From the NCBI GenBank assembly GCA_025370075.1, contig CP073016.1, positions 3,224,001 to 3,288,000 on the forward strand: a stretch of DNA of 64,000 bases, read 5' to 3'. The notes below the pieces were generated by a model. That model did no database searches. It had not been told where the DNA came from and was given only the letters and a program-made list of their open reading frames with translations. Positions within the stretch are counted from its first letter, which is position 1. Each line of letters opens with the position of its first letter. Shown piece after piece: positions 1-7,562 of this stretch. The position numbers and the translations under genes were made by a program. This DNA is from Chryseotalea sp. WA131a (lineage in GTDB: Bacteria > Bacteroidota > Bacteroidia > Cytophagales > Cyclobacteriaceae).

Positions 1-191
1 GTGCTGACAAGTCGCGTGCGGAAAATATTTTACAACAAATTAATTCAGGCACGGGTTATTGGAATTGTTGTGACCGCGTGAGCGCGGCAGTGCCATGGAG
101 CGGTAGAAGCCATTCTGGTTTTGGCGCAACTTTATCGCATGCAGGGCTGCGGGCTTTTACCAAACCGAAGGCGTATCAGATGAGGGGTTAA
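1..191 (+). CDS. Aldehyde dehydrogenase, C-terminal end (partial)
   Basis: Reading frame open from the window edge to TAA at 189-191, with the first full codon at base 3. The 62 visible residues carry the block NCCDRVSAAVPWSGRSHSGF followed by a short tail ending KAYQMRG. This resembles the extreme C terminus of NAD(P)-dependent aldehyde dehydrogenases, where a PW/PFGG-S-G segment closes the oligomerisation domain. The catalytic Cys and the coenzyme fold lie outside the window, so substrate cannot be judged. The next gene is convergent and ends two bases downstream. Confidence 0.75.
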   Translation, partial: ADKSRAENILQQINSGTGYWNCCDRVSAAVPWSGRSHSGFGATLSHAGLRAFTKPKAYQMRG

Positions 192-192
192 T

Positions 193-390
193 TCAATCCT
201 CCATCCACACCAAAAAAGAAATCATCACCAACTGATCACTCAGGTATTGAACGATCGGTTCATCTGGAAGAAATTGATTGCCGTATTTTTTGCGGATTGC
301 TTTTACTTCTTCATCCGTCACATATTCGGTGGCAATCAGTTTGTGCGAAGGGTCAACCTTCTTTTTCAACGAGATCAGCATACGTTTCAT
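193..390 (-). CDS. Small hypothetical protein, 65 aa
   Basis: A 65-residue basic-then-acidic protein starting MKRMLISLKKK and ending in a hydrophobic stretch before WMED. It has an ATG start and fits the gap exactly between the convergent aldehyde dehydrogenase tail and the plus-strand promoter upstream of 542. No family was recognised. The sequence around VTDEEVKAIRKKYG looks like a charged helix. There is no signal peptide; the C-terminal LVMISFLVW is too short to be a clear membrane anchor. Coding status rests mainly on position and on the lack of any better candidate on the other strand. Confidence 0.5.
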   Translation of the reverse strand: MKRMLISLKKKVDPSHKLIATEYVTDEEVKAIRKKYGNQFLPDEPIVQYLSDQLVMISFLVWMED

Positions 391-468
391 AGTCGTGATT
401 TTAGTGTATCAATCTTAGGGCCTTTTGGTTTGTCAAAAAATGACAAATATCAGTTGCACTGAAATAGG

Positions 469-476
469 TATCTTTG
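469..476 (+). promoter_or_regulatory. Bacteroidota -7 box TATCTTTG
   Basis: Exact match to TAnnTTTG, 65 bases upstream of the ATG at 542. No good TTG at the usual -33 spacing is seen, so only the -7 element supports it. Confidence 0.45.
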
Positions 477-541
477 CGGCCTTGCTGCAGACTATGTAGC
501 TAAGCAACAGGCAATTTTAACCACCAACACCAACATTGCTG

Positions 542-1378
542 ATGACTGTCGCTCAACTCAATTACCGAAGTAGGATGTGGCAAAATCGGCTGAAAAAGGG
601 ATTGGGCATTTTGCTCGCCACTTTTGTAATTTTAGTAATGGCTTTCCAATTTTTGCAAGACAAATTGATTTTTCAAGGCGTGCGGCTGGATGCTTCGCAT
701 GCGTTTGTTTTCAACCAATCTTTTGATGAGCATTTTATCAATACACCCGATGGTCACCAACTAAATGTCATTCATTTCAAAACATCCGTAGCACCAAAGG
801 GTTTGATTTTATATTTCCACGGAAATCGAGACAATCTTCAACGTTGGGGAAACTACGCATCGGATTTTACGAAGCACGGATACGAAGTGTTGATGATGGA
901 CTATCGGGGCTATGGCAAAAGTACGGGCAAGCCCAATGAAGAAATTCTGTATGCAGACGCGGCCTTGGTATGGTTGTGGGCGAAAAACAATTTGGTTATT
1001 CCGCAATTGGTGGTGTATGGTCGCTCGTTAGGTACCGCGGTGGCTTCGCGATTAGCTATGGAAGCCAAACCACAATTATTGATTTTAGAAACTCCGTTTG
1101 ATGAACTGCGTGGTGCTATTGTGCCATGGCTCAAGCCTGTTTTTTCCATATTGCCTTTTGACTATACCTTCTCTAATCGCGATCATCTTTTACAAACCAA
1201 TTACCGCAAAGTCATTTTTCATGGCACCGATGATTTGGTTACACCCATTAGTTCGGCTTTGCGATTAAAACCATTGCTGAAAGACGGAGACGAATTTTTC
1301 ATTATTCCGCACGGTACACATGGCAACCTTCGTGAGTTTAAAGAGTACCATTCCCGACTGGCCGAAGTACTACGGTAA
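542..1378 (+). CDS. Membrane-anchored alpha/beta hydrolase (BEM46/YfhR-like), first of two paralogues
   Basis: 278-aa serine hydrolase. An N-terminal hydrophobic helix (about residues 20-38) anchors it to the inner membrane. The oxyanion segment LYFHGN, the nucleophile elbow GRSLG (Ser162), the Asp in FHGTDD and the His in PHGTHGN give the complete Ser-Asp-His triad of the BEM46/YfhR-type family, whose substrate is generally unknown. ATG at 542 was chosen over a TTG six bases upstream. The next gene is a paralogue that shares the MMDYRG.GKS block, so this is a tandem duplication. It may serve lipid or ester turnover with the acyl-CoA synthetase downstream; that link is inferred only from position. 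Confidence 0.8.
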   Translation: MTVAQLNYRSRMWQNRLKKGLGILLATFVILVMAFQFLQDKLIFQGVRLDASHAFVFNQSFDEHFINTPDGHQLNVIHFKTSVAPKGLILYFHGNRDNLQRWGNYASDFTKHGYEVLMMDYRGYGKSTGKPNEEILYADAALVWLWAKNNLVIPQLVVYGRSLGTAVASRLAMEAKPQLLILETPFDELRGAIVPWLKPVFSILPFDYTFSNRDHLLQTNYRKVIFHGTDDLVTPISSALRLKPLLKDGDEFFIIPHGTHGNLREFKEYHSRLAEVLR

Positions 1379-1397
1379 ATCCCATAAGGTATTCTTT

Positions 1398-1405
1398 TAC
1401 TTTTG
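1398..1405 (+). promoter_or_regulatory. -7 box TACTTTTG for the second hydrolase
   Basis: Exact TAnnTTTG match 20 bases after the preceding stop codon. It overlaps a possible TTG start at 1403, which would therefore lie at or before the transcript start. This favours ATG 1466 as the real start of the next gene. Confidence 0.45.
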
Positions 1406-1465
1406 CGTAAAGACCTTATAGGATTAAGCTTTTTTTTCTTATCATTATTTCTTACTTTTTACGAA

Positions 1466-2290
1466 ATGGTTAGCACATTGATTTACACGGTGGTGGTTAT
1501 GGCCTGTGTTTACGCAGGTTTGTGTTTGGCCATATTATTCTTTCAGCACCTGTTTTTCTTCCGCCCTGAGATTTTAGCCACGCATTTCAAATATCAATAT
1601 GCTTTTCCTTTTGATGAACTTGATTTTGATATGCCCGATGGAGGGAAGATCAACGCCATTCATTTTAAAGTTCCTAACTCGCGTGGAGTAATCTATTATC
1701 TGAAGGGCAATTCACGGAGTATCAAAGGGTGGGGCAAGTTTGCAAAAGATTTTGTGAGCAATGGGTATGACTTTTTTATGATGGACTACCGCGGCTTCGG
1801 AAAAAGTAAAGGCAAGCGAACACAACAAAAATTATTTGATGATGCTCAGTTTTTGTACAAATGGCTGCTGGAGAATTATCGACAAGATCAAATTGTGGTC
1901 TTCGGTCGTTCATTCGGGACAGGTATAGCCGCTCACGTGGCTTCGCAAAATCACCCCCGATTGCTTGTATTGGATTCGCCTTATTTTAGTTTTTTGTATA
2001 ATGCCAAACGCTATGCTTTTTTTCTCCCACTCCAGTGGATTTTGAATTATGATTTGCGAACAGATTTGTATTTGAAGCAAGTAACCTGTCCCGTTCATAT
2101 CATTCATGGCACGAAAGATAGATTGATTTCCTTTCAGCAGAGTGAAAAACTAAAAGCCTTGTTTCCAAACAAGGTTACACTTCATGCCATTGAGGGAGGC
2201 AGGCACAATAACCTGCCTGATTTTTCGGCCTTTTTTGAAGTGCTCTACGATGTGCTCTATGTAGAACCATCTAAAATTGCTACTCCATGA
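1466..2290 (+). CDS. Membrane-anchored alpha/beta hydrolase, second paralogue
   Basis: 274-aa paralogue of the preceding hydrolase. It opens with a hydrophobic helix (residues 3-28), then shows MMDYRGFGKS, the nucleophile elbow GRSFG (Ser149), an Asp in IHGTKD and a His in GGRHNN. Unlike its neighbour, the oxyanion-turn His is replaced: the strand reads YYLKGN where the first copy has YFHGN, so catalysis or specificity may differ. ATG 1466 is preferred to TTG 1403 because of the -7 box at 1398-1405. The stop overlaps the next ATG by four bases (ATGA), so translation is probably coupled to the acyl-CoA synthetase. Confidence 0.75.
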   Translation: MVSTLIYTVVVMACVYAGLCLAILFFQHLFFFRPEILATHFKYQYAFPFDELDFDMPDGGKINAIHFKVPNSRGVIYYLKGNSRSIKGWGKFAKDFVSNGYDFFMMDYRGFGKSKGKRTQQKLFDDAQFLYKWLLENYRQDQIVVFGRSFGTGIAAHVASQNHPRLLVLDSPYFSFLYNAKRYAFFLPLQWILNYDLRTDLYLKQVTCPVHIIHGTKDRLISFQQSEKLKALFPNKVTLHAIEGGRHNNLPDFSAFFEVLYDVLYVEPSKIATP

Positions 2291-4065
2291 GCATCGATTT
2301 TCTTCGCGTGTTTGATCTGATAAATTATCAGGCCATAAAATATCCGCAAGCCAACTGCCTCAATTATTGGCAGAACGAAAAGTGGCAAAGCCTCTCTACA
2401 CTTCAGACGCAAAAATCCATTGACGACATTTCGTGCTGGTTGATGCAAAATGGTTTTGCGGAAGGTCAACGAATAGCGATTGTGCCACGCATGGGCAGCC
2501 CCCGTTGGATGATGGTTGATTTTGCCTGTCAACAGATAGGATTGGTGGTGGTGCCAATTCATCCCACGTCTTCACCGGAGGAAATGACTTTTATTTTAAA
2601 GGAGACCGAAGCGGTGTTATGCATTACAGCGGATACTGAACTCTATCGTAAAGCTAAAGATCTTTTGGATAACACTTCTTTAAAAATGCTTTTTCACCTA
2701 GAAGAGAAATCAGAAGGATTTTTTCCAGCCTTAAACGATAGCGCATCAGATCATTTTTCAATGGCTCAACTAGAAGCGCAAAAAGAAAAGATTACGCCCC
2801 AGCATTTGCTTGCTATTCTATACACCAGTGGCACATCAGGTCAGCCAAAAGGCGCAATGTTAACGCACCACAACGTAGTCAGCAACATCAAATCTATTTT
2901 GCCCATTTTACCATTGCAAGCGGGCCAGCGCGCGTTGAGTTTTTTGCCGTTCAGTCATATTTTTGAGCGCACCAGTTGCTGTGCTTACATTGCCTTTGGT
3001 GTGAATATTTATTTTAGTCAAAACCTGAGTCTGTTAAGCACTGATTTTAAGAGCGTCCAACCTTACTTCTGCACCACCGTGCCCAAAACGCTTGAACGCA
3101 TGTATGACATTCTACTCGAACAGCAATCAGAAAAAAACTGGTGGAAAAAAAAAGTGATTGGCTGGGCAATGGCCGTAGGCGAAAAATACCGCGATGAAAA
3201 GCAAGTCAGTTTATTTTTTGGGATGAAACTCTTTTTCGCCCGTCACTTGGTTCTTTACAGATGGAAGCGTGCATTGGGTGGCCATATCAAGTACATGGCC
3301 GTGGGGGCAGCCGCTTTACGTCCACAGATCAGTCGCTTGTTTTCTGCTGCTGGCGTGGTCACCTTGGCGGGATATGGCATGACGGAGGCTTCGCCTTACA
3401 TCAGTGTAAACCGTCCAGGCTTTCACAAGTTTGGAACGGTGGGCTTGCCCGTGCCGGGCGTTGAAATAAAATTGGATGAACCCACTGAAAATGGTGAAGG
3501 CGAAATCTTGATCAAAGGCCCCAACATCATGCTTGGCTATTACAAACGACCCGAACTAAATGCGGAGGTATTTACAACCGATGGATGGTTTCGAACAGGC
3601 GATGTAGGAAAAATGATTAACAAACATTTCCTTACCATTACCGATCGCAAGAAAGATATCTTTAAAACCACGGCAGGTATTTACATTGCGCCACAGCCCT
3701 TGGAAAATCATTTCGTGGCATCTGCTTTTATTTTTCAATGCTTGGTAGTAGGTTTCAACAAACCATTTGTGAGTGCCGTATTGGTGCCCAACTTTCAGGT
3801 GTTAAAAAATTGGTGCGACCAAAACAACATCCACTGGACTTCGCCCACCTACATGATCCACAACATCAAAGTAATGGCCAAAATGCAAATGGAAGTAGAC
3901 GCGTTGAATGAAACGTTAGAAAACTACAGACGCATTAAAAAATTTGTGTTAAGCGATGTGGAATGGACCACCGAGAGTGGGCATTTGACTACGTCATTTA
4001 AAATCATGCGCGCGAAGCTATTAGAGAAGCATCGGCAAGAGATAGAAAAGTTGTATTTGGAGTAG
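2287..4065 (+). CDS. Long-chain acyl-CoA synthetase (AMP-forming)
   Basis: 592-aa member of the ANL superfamily, FadD15/Faa-like. It activates a fatty acid to acyl-AMP and then acyl-CoA. Visible motifs in order: the P-loop YTSGTSGQPKGA (about residue 180), the substrate-site YGMTEASP, the adenylate-binding WFRTGDVG and the hinge/catalytic region DRKKDIFKTTAG. Length and motif order are those of bacterial long-chain synthetases without a membrane anchor. The start overlaps the preceding hydrolase stop, so an acyl chain released by the hydrolase could be reactivated here (inference). It is the last gene of this operon. Confidence 0.88.
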   Translation: MSIDFLRVFDLINYQAIKYPQANCLNYWQNEKWQSLSTLQTQKSIDDISCWLMQNGFAEGQRIAIVPRMGSPRWMMVDFACQQIGLVVVPIHPTSSPEEMTFILKETEAVLCITADTELYRKAKDLLDNTSLKMLFHLEEKSEGFFPALNDSASDHFSMAQLEAQKEKITPQHLLAILYTSGTSGQPKGAMLTHHNVVSNIKSILPILPLQAGQRALSFLPFSHIFERTSCCAYIAFGVNIYFSQNLSLLSTDFKSVQPYFCTTVPKTLERMYDILLEQQSEKNWWKKKVIGWAMAVGEKYRDEKQVSLFFGMKLFFARHLVLYRWKRALGGHIKYMAVGAAALRPQISRLFSAAGVVTLAGYGMTEASPYISVNRPGFHKFGTVGLPVPGVEIKLDEPTENGEGEILIKGPNIMLGYYKRPELNAEVFTTDGWFRTGDVGKMINKHFLTITDRKKDIFKTTAGIYIAPQPLENHFVASAFIFQCLVVGFNKPFVSAVLVPNFQVLKNWCDQNNIHWTSPTYMIHNIKVMAKMQMEVDALNETLENYRRIKKFVLSDVEWTTESGHLTTSFKIMRAKLLEKHRQEIEKLYLE

Positions 4066-4118
4066 CCCACTTTCTGGCACAATTTTTACTTATTTTCGTA
4101 GCAATTAAATGTATCACT

Positions 4119-4661
4119 ATGAAAATGATCCTGCTTTCTTTTGTTGTGTTGGTGGCTTCTTCGTGTGCCAATAGCCCTTTTGGTAAAAAAGTAAGCGAGC
4201 CCTTCAGCGGAAACGCCTACGAATCCAACAATCGTTTCTTTCGTGCTACTGGCAAAGGAGAAAGCTCATCGGATAACATTGCCAGGGGCAAGGCCGACAT
4301 CGAAGCAAAGACCTATTTGGCCGGCCAAGTAAACACCACCATGAAGCAAGTGGCAGACAATTATCAAGGTCAAACTGAAAACGAACGAGGTGCCGATGTT
4401 GCCGAGAAATTTCAGAGCTTGGCCCGCGAAGTAATGAATACTGACTTGGCCGATTTGCGCAAAGTAGGAGAAAAGAAATACTATAACGACAAAGAGAAGA
4501 AATACACGGTCTTTATAGCCTACGAAATAAAAAAGAATGCCATGTTCCGTTTCATGAAAAAGCAAGCGAGGGTAAATCAAAAAATAGATGAACGTCAACT
4601 GGCCATCATCGATAAAATATTAGACGAACAAATCAAAAACTCGGAGGACGATAAAAACTAA
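4119..4661 (+). CDS. LPP20-like lipoprotein
   Basis: 180-aa protein with a lipoprotein signal: hydrophobic residues 3-12, lipobox VASSC with Cys16. The mature part is highly charged and resembles the LPP20 fold (short alpha/beta domain with ATGKGESS near the start, AR.KADIEA helix and a YTVFIAYEI strand). The same pattern appears in the N-terminal half of the protein at 44011-45876. Family function is unknown; members are outer-membrane-associated lipoproteins. It probably has its own promoter (TATTTTCG at 4091-4098 is one base short of the consensus at two positions). It ends in an inverted-repeat region shared with the convergent prfA. Confidence 0.65.
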   Translation: MKMILLSFVVLVASSCANSPFGKKVSEPFSGNAYESNNRFFRATGKGESSSDNIARGKADIEAKTYLAGQVNTTMKQVADNYQGQTENERGADVAEKFQSLAREVMNTDLADLRKVGEKKYYNDKEKKYTVFIAYEIKKNAMFRFMKKQARVNQKIDERQLAIIDKILDEQIKNSEDDKN

Positions 4662-4750
4662 TTTGAAAATGAGGCAATTTGAAGATTTGAAAATGCTAAT
4701 CAAACTGGACTTAGATTTTCAAATTGAACTCATCTTCAAATTTTCAAATT
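4660..4750. repeat. Imperfect inverted repeat between convergent genes (dispersed AATTTGAAAAT family)
   Basis: AATTTGAAAAT at 4660-4670 pairs perfectly with ATTTTCAAATT at 4740-4750, and an inner GATTTGAAAAT near 4684-4694 pairs with ATTTTCAAAT near 4715-4724. The element covers the stop codons of both flanking genes and can fold on either strand, so it may end transcription from both sides. A second copy of CAATTTGAAGATTTGAAAAT, seen at 4675-4694, lies at 18976-18995. Confidence 0.7.
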
Positions 4751-5816
4751 AAGTAGCATTCGCCATCTTCTCGGCCGTCTCAGCAATTTTTAATTGATTG
4801 ATAAATTCATCAATCTCGCCATTCATTACAGCCGGTAAGTTGTGTTGGGTGTAACCCACTCGGTGATCAGTTACGCGGCTCTGTGGATAGTTATAGGTTC
4901 TGATTTTTTCAGATCGATCGCCACTGCGCACCTGACTTTTGCGTGAGGCCGTAATGCCGGCATTTTTCTTTTCTACTTCAAGTTCATAAAGCTTCGCGCG
5001 CAACATCACCATGGCACGTGCCCTATTGCCATGTTGCGATCGCTCTACTTGGCAGGTGATCACAATACCCGTAGGTTTATGTGTCATCTGCACTTTTGTT
5101 TCTACTTTATTTACGTTCTGCCCACCGGCACCACCCGAGCGCGAGGTGATCACTTCGATATCGGCTGGATTGATTTCTACATCCACATCTTCGGCTTCTG
5201 GCAAAACCACTACTGACGCTGCCGAGGTATGAACACGCCCTTGTGTTTCCGTTTCGGGCACGCGCTGAACACGATGAACACCCGATTCGTATTTGAAGAT
5301 TCCGTAGGCACCATCTCCTTCCACACTGCTGATTACTTCTTTGTAACCACCGGCCGTTCCTTCCGTTACATCTAGCACCGACATCTTTAACCCAACCCGA
5401 TCGCAGTAGCGCTGATACATGCGCCATAAGTCGCCCGCAAATATGGCGGCTTCATCGCCACCGGTGCCAGCACGGATTTCCAAAATGCAGTTCTTGTAAT
5501 CGTTGGGGTCCTTTGGCATCAGCAGCTCTTTGATCTCCGCTTCAAGGGCGTCTACTTTTGGTTCAAGCTCTTCAATTTCTTGCTTGGCCAATTCACGCAT
5601 TTCAGGATCTTTCTCCTTCGCCAATAAATCTTTTGCGTGCTTTACTCCGTCTATTGCGTTTTGATAGGCATCAAACTTCACCACCACTTTTTCCAAATCA
5701 CGGTACTCTTTGCTTAACTGACCGAATTTCTTTTGGTCGCTAAGCGTATCGGGCTGCACCAACAATTGGCCAACCTCTTCAAAGCGGTTCTTTATTTCTA
5801 TTAACTTCTCTATCAT
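4749..5816 (-). CDS. prfA: Peptide chain release factor 1
   Basis: 355-aa class I release factor that reads UAA and UAG and triggers peptide release at the ribosome. The tripeptide GGQ at 231-233 in GGAGGQNVNKVE inserts into the peptidyl-transferase centre. The codon-reading PxT motif is P-E-T at 187-189 within RVPETETQGR, as expected for RF1 rather than RF2 (SPF). The N-terminal coiled domain (1-100) is rich in Glu/Lys. A -7 box lies 15-22 bases upstream. The gene is monocistronic and converges with the LPP20-like lipoprotein. Confidence 0.95.
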   Translation of the reverse strand: MIEKLIEIKNRFEEVGQLLVQPDTLSDQKKFGQLSKEYRDLEKVVVKFDAYQNAIDGVKHAKDLLAKEKDPEMRELAKQEIEELEPKVDALEAEIKELLMPKDPNDYKNCILEIRAGTGGDEAAIFAGDLWRMYQRYCDRVGLKMSVLDVTEGTAGGYKEVISSVEGDGAYGIFKYESGVHRVQRVPETETQGRVHTSAASVVVLPEAEDVDVEINPADIEVITSRSGGAGGQNVNKVETKVQMTHKPTGIVITCQVERSQHGNRARAMVMLRAKLYELEVEKKNAGITASRKSQVRSGDRSEKIRTYNYPQSRVTDHRVGYTQHNLPAVMNGEIDEFINQLKIAETAEKMANAT

Positions 5817-5830
5817 AATTAAAAATCAGG

Positions 5831-5838
5831 CAAAGGTA
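5831..5838 (-). promoter_or_regulatory. -7 box TACCTTTG of prfA
   Basis: Reverse complement CAAAGGTA at 5831-5838 is an exact TAnnTTTG match, placing transcription start only a few bases before the prfA ATG at 5816. Confidence 0.55.
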
Positions 5839-5841
5839 AGG

Positions 5842-5880
5842 GTTAGATTTTAGATTTGTGCCGTTAGATTTTTAGATTTG
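5842..5880 (+). repeat. Two direct copies of GTTAGATTT(T)TAGATTTG
   Basis: 17-bp copy at 5842-5858 and 18-bp copy at 5863-5880, differing by one T. The last eight bases of each copy, TAGATTTG, match the -7 promoter consensus. A related TTAGAT-rich repeat in the opposite orientation lies at 56495-56528. Confidence 0.65.
5873..5880 (+). promoter_or_regulatory. -7 box TAGATTTG inside the direct repeat
   Basis: Exact TAnnTTTG match 22-29 bases upstream of the lipoprotein ATG at 5902. It overlaps a possible TTG start at 5878, which argues against that start. Confidence 0.45.
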
Positions 5881-5901
5881 ATACCTCTTACCAAATCAAA
5901 C

Positions 5902-6399
5902 ATGAGTATGAACGTGAAGAAAGTTGTTGTTTTTGTCTTGGCGATTCAGATGATGGCTTGCAATGGCCGATTGTCTGATGAACAGAAAAGGAAAATAAAA
6001 GATGAAATGGAGTCGAGCCAGATTGTGAAAATACCCGAGGCGACCATTACAGAGGCGGCATTTGAGTACGGTCGCACCATCGTTGCGCCTTTGGAGGCGC
6101 GCGATCAGCAACTGATGAACCAAAAGCTTATTGACTCTTTACAAGAAGCTTTTCATGTCAACATCAAAGCACTTAATGCCAACGATTCGCTGCTGCGCGA
6201 AGTGGAAAAAAAAATGATTGAAGCCTACCTGGGTGCGGGCAGTGAACAGCTTACGGATAATGTGCAAAAGATGGGTGTCGATTCTATTTTTTATACCAAG
6301 CCATTCATGAAAACCCATCCGGATGGTTCTGTAGAATTGATTAAAGTGGTAGGCATAAAAATGTCTAAACGTGAGGTGATCAAACAAATCAAAAAATAA
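5902..6399 (+). CDS. Hypothetical lipoprotein, 165 aa
   Basis: Starts MSMNVKKVVVFVLA with a lipobox ending MMAC (Cys20); a second ATG lies two codons in. The mature protein is mainly helical and charged (EQKRKIKDEM..., later LREVEKKMIEAYLG) and ends in a short strand region, IKVVGIKMSKREVIKQIKK. No known domain was recognised. The ATG at 5902 was chosen because the upstream TTG sits within the predicted -7 box. The gene stands alone between prfA (divergent) and the skp genes (convergent), with a strong hairpin right after its stop. Confidence 0.65.
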   Translation: MSMNVKKVVVFVLAIQMMACNGRLSDEQKRKIKDEMESSQIVKIPEATITEAAFEYGRTIVAPLEARDQQLMNQKLIDSLQEAFHVNIKALNANDSLLREVEKKMIEAYLGAGSEQLTDNVQKMGVDSIFYTKPFMKTHPDGSVELIKVVGIKMSKREVIKQIKK

Positions 6400-6400
6400 A

Positions 6401-6430
6401 AAAGGCTGCCCTTCGTAAAGGACAGCCTTT
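6401..6430. terminator. Bidirectional hairpin terminator
   Basis: AAAGGCTG at 6401-6408 pairs with CAGCCTTT at 6423-6430, with an inner CCTT/AAGG pairing. A-rich and T-rich flanks suit termination of both the plus-strand lipoprotein gene and the minus-strand skp operon. Confidence 0.8.
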
Positions 6431-6450
6431 AAATATCAAAAATAATTTTG

Positions 6451-7008
6451 TTACGGTTTCTTTACAGCAGGGGTTGCGGTAGTGGCAGGGGTTGGTGTTA
6501 TACCGAATTTCTTCAACACCAAATTTGAAATGTTGTATTGCTCATCACTATACAAAAGGATATCAACACCACCAGAAATCTGCGGATTGATGATAAAGCT
6601 GTACCCATTTTCCTTGGCTACATCTTCAACTGCTTTGCCAATCTTCTCATAAACGGGAGCCATTAAATCAGCTTGCTTCTTTTGCAATGAGGCCTGTGCT
6701 TCTTGTTGAAATTTTTGAAAACCTTCTTGCATGGCTTGAAGTTCTCTTTCTTTATCAGCCTTAATTGGATCGGGAGTGGTAGCAGGCATTGCTTGGTACG
6801 CCTTATACTTAGCTTCGAAATCCGCTTGTTTTCCTTTCATGGTATTTTCCAATTGAGCACCATGTGTTTTTAACTCGCTATCAATTTGTTTGTATTGTGG
6901 CATTTGACTGAAAATATATTCCCAATCAGCATATCCGATTTTTTGAGTCTGGGCTTGGGCGGTTGTTAATGCTAATCCGCAAAGCAGGGCAACTAAAAGT
7001 GTTCTCAT
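6451..7008 (-). CDS. skp: OmpH/Skp-family periplasmic chaperone (distal copy)
   Basis: 185-aa secreted protein: signal peptide MRTLLVALLCGLALTTAQAQ, then the family opening KIGYADWEYIFSQMPQYKQ. A long Gln/Lys/Ala-rich coiled-coil pair (about 40-120) forms the tentacles that hold unfolded outer-membrane proteins in the periplasm. A beta core follows (YSFIINPQ...DILLYSDEQYNISNLVLKKFGI). The C-terminal tail is Pro/Thr/Ala-rich (ITPTPATTATPAVKKP), an extension not needed for the fold. It is last in the uppS-bamA-skp-skp operon, 18 bases after its paralogue. Confidence 0.88.
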   Translation of the reverse strand: MRTLLVALLCGLALTTAQAQTQKIGYADWEYIFSQMPQYKQIDSELKTHGAQLENTMKGKQADFEAKYKAYQAMPATTPDPIKADKERELQAMQEGFQKFQQEAQASLQKKQADLMAPVYEKIGKAVEDVAKENGYSFIINPQISGGVDILLYSDEQYNISNLVLKKFGITPTPATTATPAVKKP

Positions 7009-7026
7009 TTTAAATTAATTACTGGT

Positions 7027-7560
7027 TTATTTTATTTTATCGTTTGGGTCTCCTAATCCTAGTTCTTCTAATACAAAATCGGTGTAATCGTGGCGCGGGT
7101 CGGTATAAATCATCACCAACTCGGCCGACTTATCAAAAACAATGGCCAACCGATTCGTTTTGGCCACTTTTGCCACGGCATCAAATACTTTATCCTGCAA
7201 AGGTTTAATCAATTCTTGTTTTTTCAAAAAAAATAGCCCTCCAAATCCAAAAACCTTTTTTTGATAGTCTTTCAGTTCTATTTCCTTTCGTTTGATCTCT
7301 TCCAGCCGATCATTTTTCATCTCCTCCGTCAGCAGCACTTGCTCGGCTTGGTAGGCTCGGTAAAGGGCATCTACCTTACTCTGCATTTCCTCAATTTCTT
7401 TCTGCCAAGCAGCCGAAAGTTGATCGATTTCGCCTTGTGCTTTGCCGTACTCGGGCATTTTGCTCAGCACATAGCCCGAATCAAAATAACCGAACTTCTG
7501 TGCATTTACAAAACTCAGGCCGAAAATGAAAAAGCATACCGAAACCGCAAAAAACCTCAT
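7027..7560 (-). CDS. skp: OmpH/Skp-family periplasmic chaperone (proximal copy)
   Basis: 177-aa paralogue of the next gene. Signal peptide MRFFAVSVCFFIFGLSFVNA, then KFGYFDSGYVLSKMPEYGKA, a charged coiled coil (about 45-110) and the beta-strand end IVFDKSAELVMIYTDPRHDYTDFVLEELG. Role: carries unfolded beta-barrel proteins across the periplasm to BamA. It begins two bases after bamA stops, so the two are almost certainly co-translated. Two tandem Skp copies after bamA is a usual arrangement in Bacteroidota. Confidence 0.88.
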   Translation of the reverse strand: MRFFAVSVCFFIFGLSFVNAQKFGYFDSGYVLSKMPEYGKAQGEIDQLSAAWQKEIEEMQSKVDALYRAYQAEQVLLTEEMKNDRLEEIKRKEIELKDYQKKVFGFGGLFFLKKQELIKPLQDKVFDAVAKVAKTNRLAIVFDKSAELVMIYTDPRHDYTDFVLEELGLGDPNDKIK

Positions 7561-7562
7561 TT

